Origin: Watersipora subatra | Taxonomy: Eukaryota > Bryozoa > Gymnolaemata > Cheilostomatida > Watersiporidae | NCBI RefSeq assembly: GCF_963576615.1 | Contig: NC_088711.1 | Location: 16,586,182 to 16,650,181, forward strand | Direction: 5' to 3' | DNA length: 64,000 bases | Shown here: in pieces, positions 62,257-64,000 of the stretch | Layout of the letters: each line of letters begins with the position of its first letter | Numbering within the stretch: the first letter of the stretch is position 1 | The notes under the pieces: generated by a model | What the model was told of the DNA's origin: nothing | The model's database searches: none | The model's input: only the letters and a program-made list of their open reading frames with translations | Translations under genes and position numbers: made by a program

Positions 62257-62989
62257 ACTGAGAAAATGCCATCGAAAACGCTCTATAGAAACAAGCCTTT
62301 TGAAAACAGAAATGGGTAGCTGAACCAACTGGTTGAACTCAGCCATACATCAAATTCTAAAACACCTCGGTTTATAGGCTGACTGAGCTAAGTTAGTCAT
62401 TCAGTGCAAACATTTCTTATGATTTGGAAGAATAATTATCTGTATAGCAGGTAAAATTGATACCCTAAAGAAATAATTATGGTCTTGCAAACAGGCTTGT
62501 TGTAAATGGATGGAGTAAAATATTGCTAGGAAGCGGACTGCAATTATCTACCTGTCAACCACTGAAGCATTCATGCAGCAAGCAATAAATTTCTTTGTTC
62601 ATCCAGACAAGTACACAATTCTCTACTAATCAATTTGACCCAATGGACGTCTATGAAAAAATTAGAGACAAGCACAATAATTGCGGTGGACACAGAAATG
62701 ATTGATCAAGTTGACGGTAAAGCAGCCTTTTAAAAAAGAAACTTGTGTTACCTTCAGCGAAATTATCAATAACTTCAAAATAGCTAACAGAAGATATCGA
62801 ATTTTTGCCGCTACATTTGACCTCGTAATTAGCAGCTATAGACATTTTACAAAGCTTGATAGTGCAATTGCCTATTTCATACACAGAAAAACTACCAAAA
62901 CTATCAAGGCCAGATTGACTATTATTTCTTCCATCAAAGCAAAATTTAAAAAAAAAATGAAAAGATAGCATTGCTGAGTACTTGCCGAC

Positions 62990-63438
62990 ATTGGCTATAG
63001 CTATGTACCAGAGACCAACATTGGCTATTGCTATGCACCAGAGACCAACATTGGCTATAGCTATGCACCAGAGACCAACATTGGCTATTGCTATGCACCA
63101 GAGACCAACATTGGTTATTGCTATGTACCAGAGACCAACATCGGCTATAGCTATGCACCAGAGACCAACATTGGCTATAGCTATGCACCAGAGACCAACA
63201 TTGGCTATTGCTATGCACCAGAGACCAACATTGGTTATTGCTATGTACCAGAGACCAACATCGGCTATAGCTATGCACCAGAGACCAACATTGGCTATAG
63301 CTATGCACCAGAGAATAACATTGGTTATTGCTATGCACCAGAGACCAACATCGGCTATAGCTATGCACCAGAGACCAACATTGGCTATAGCTATGCACCA
63401 GAGAATAACATTGGCTATTGCTATGTACCAGAGAACAA
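62990..63438. repeat. 30-bp minisatellite (about 15 units)
   Basis: The unit is 'ttggctatagctatgcacca' plus 'gagaccaaca', with variants 'ggttattg' and 'gagaataaca'. The variants recur in a block order (a 4-5-unit super-repeat). Because 30 is a multiple of three, the array is open in frames on both strands ('QRPTLAIAMH' and 'CWSLVHSYSQ' periods), which creates spurious long frames. Confidence 0.95.
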
Positions 63439-64000
63439 ATGAAGGAACTATTATACAAAAACAGAAAAAGAAACAACTGACTTGGAACAGCCTGACCTAC
63501 TGAAAATAATGCAAGATCAAAATAAAAATAGAGACAAAAATTAATAATCACCTGAAGTACTTCACAGCATGTCATGTAAAAATTATCTTTTTCAGTTGAC
63601 ATTAGAAAAATATTGACCCAATAAAACCAAACTCTGAACAAAGCAAATCAACAGAACACATAAAAGTGGATGCACAGCATCATCTGTAAAGAAAACGATT
63701 GCCCTAGGCAACACTGACGCATATATCAAATAAAGCAAATTAAACTTCAATGCAAGCAACAAAGACTACAATTCTTCACTTAACCCTGAGACTAGGATTA
63801 GAGTTGAGATCAGAGAATAAGGTCAGACAGAACCAGATAAATACATGAATGACTTGAACCAAAATAATGGATCCCAAAACGGCATAAAATTAGTAAAAAT
63901 GGTTTACCCTAAAACCACTAAAGCACAATATTTCGAACTGTAAAAGTTTTTTCGCAATTTATAAATCCGACCTCTATGTGATAAAATAAAAATTGTTTCT

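Larger units (their letters stand above)
60989..64000. other. OXCT1 intron to the right window edge
   Basis: Holds a decayed hAT-like transposase (61245-62256) and a 30-bp minisatellite (62990-63438). No OXCT1 exon carrying the 'SENG' active-site region was found up to 64000, so this intron is at least 3 kb long. The rest is AT-rich and featureless. Confidence 0.65.

Noticed and set aside
62702..62968. 88-codon Lys-rich + strand frame
   Set aside because: It follows the decayed hAT-like transposase and may be part of the same element, but nothing recognisable supports it as a gene.

Overview
The window is nuclear DNA from an AT-rich, intron-rich animal genome. All splice junctions I could place are GT-AG, the coding exons are short (15 to 857 bases), and introns are large and full of transposon debris. 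The four recognisable genes are animal genes: a nuclear receptor, cyclin Q, POC1 and succinyl-CoA:3-ketoacid CoA-transferase. The repeat content (a tRNA-like SINE, TTAA-flanked and pogo-like TIR elements, LINE fragments with restriction-like-endonuclease and APE-type features) fits an invertebrate, possibly a lophotrochozoan. I cannot name the species. No prokaryotic features, CRISPR arrays or genuine tRNA/rRNA genes were seen.

Layout. (1) 1-26123, + strand: the 3' part of a divergent NR1-like nuclear receptor gene. Five exons lie here (5589-6445, 12732-12976, 20388-20524, 23565-23657, 25969-26123). They give the C-terminal extension of the DNA-binding domain, a long hinge and the whole ligand-binding domain; the zinc fingers must lie left of the window. 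(2) 28242-31291, - strand: cyclin Q (CCNQ/FAM58A), six coding exons, complete (266 aa). (3) 36694-55012, + strand: the centriole protein POC1, thirteen exons, complete (483 aa, seven WD40 repeats plus a C-terminal coiled coil). (4) 55569-60988, - strand: the last five exons of OXCT1 (171 aa); its 5' part lies right of the window. The receptor and CCNQ are convergent, CCNQ and POC1 divergent (5.4 kb apart), and POC1 and OXCT1 convergent with stop codons about 0.56 kb apart. The four do not form a pathway; this is an ordinary animal gene neighbourhood.

The rest is mobile DNA and satellites. Notable items: an RLE-type LINE fragment split by a 1.8-kb TIR element with a clean TA target duplication; three TTAA-flanked elements in POC1 introns; two pogo-like elements with matching termini; a long-TIR MITE family with three members; a perfect 150-bp foldback element with a 9-bp target duplication inside CCNQ; a decayed hAT-like transposase in an OXCT1 intron; and at least ten tandem arrays. 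One 29-bp array in POC1 starts exactly across a 5' splice site, so that nearly every unit carries a copy of the donor.

I found no convincing new multi-gene system. The best leads are the splice-site minisatellite, the fresh foldback insertion, the nested LINE/TIR insertion and the divergent receptor.
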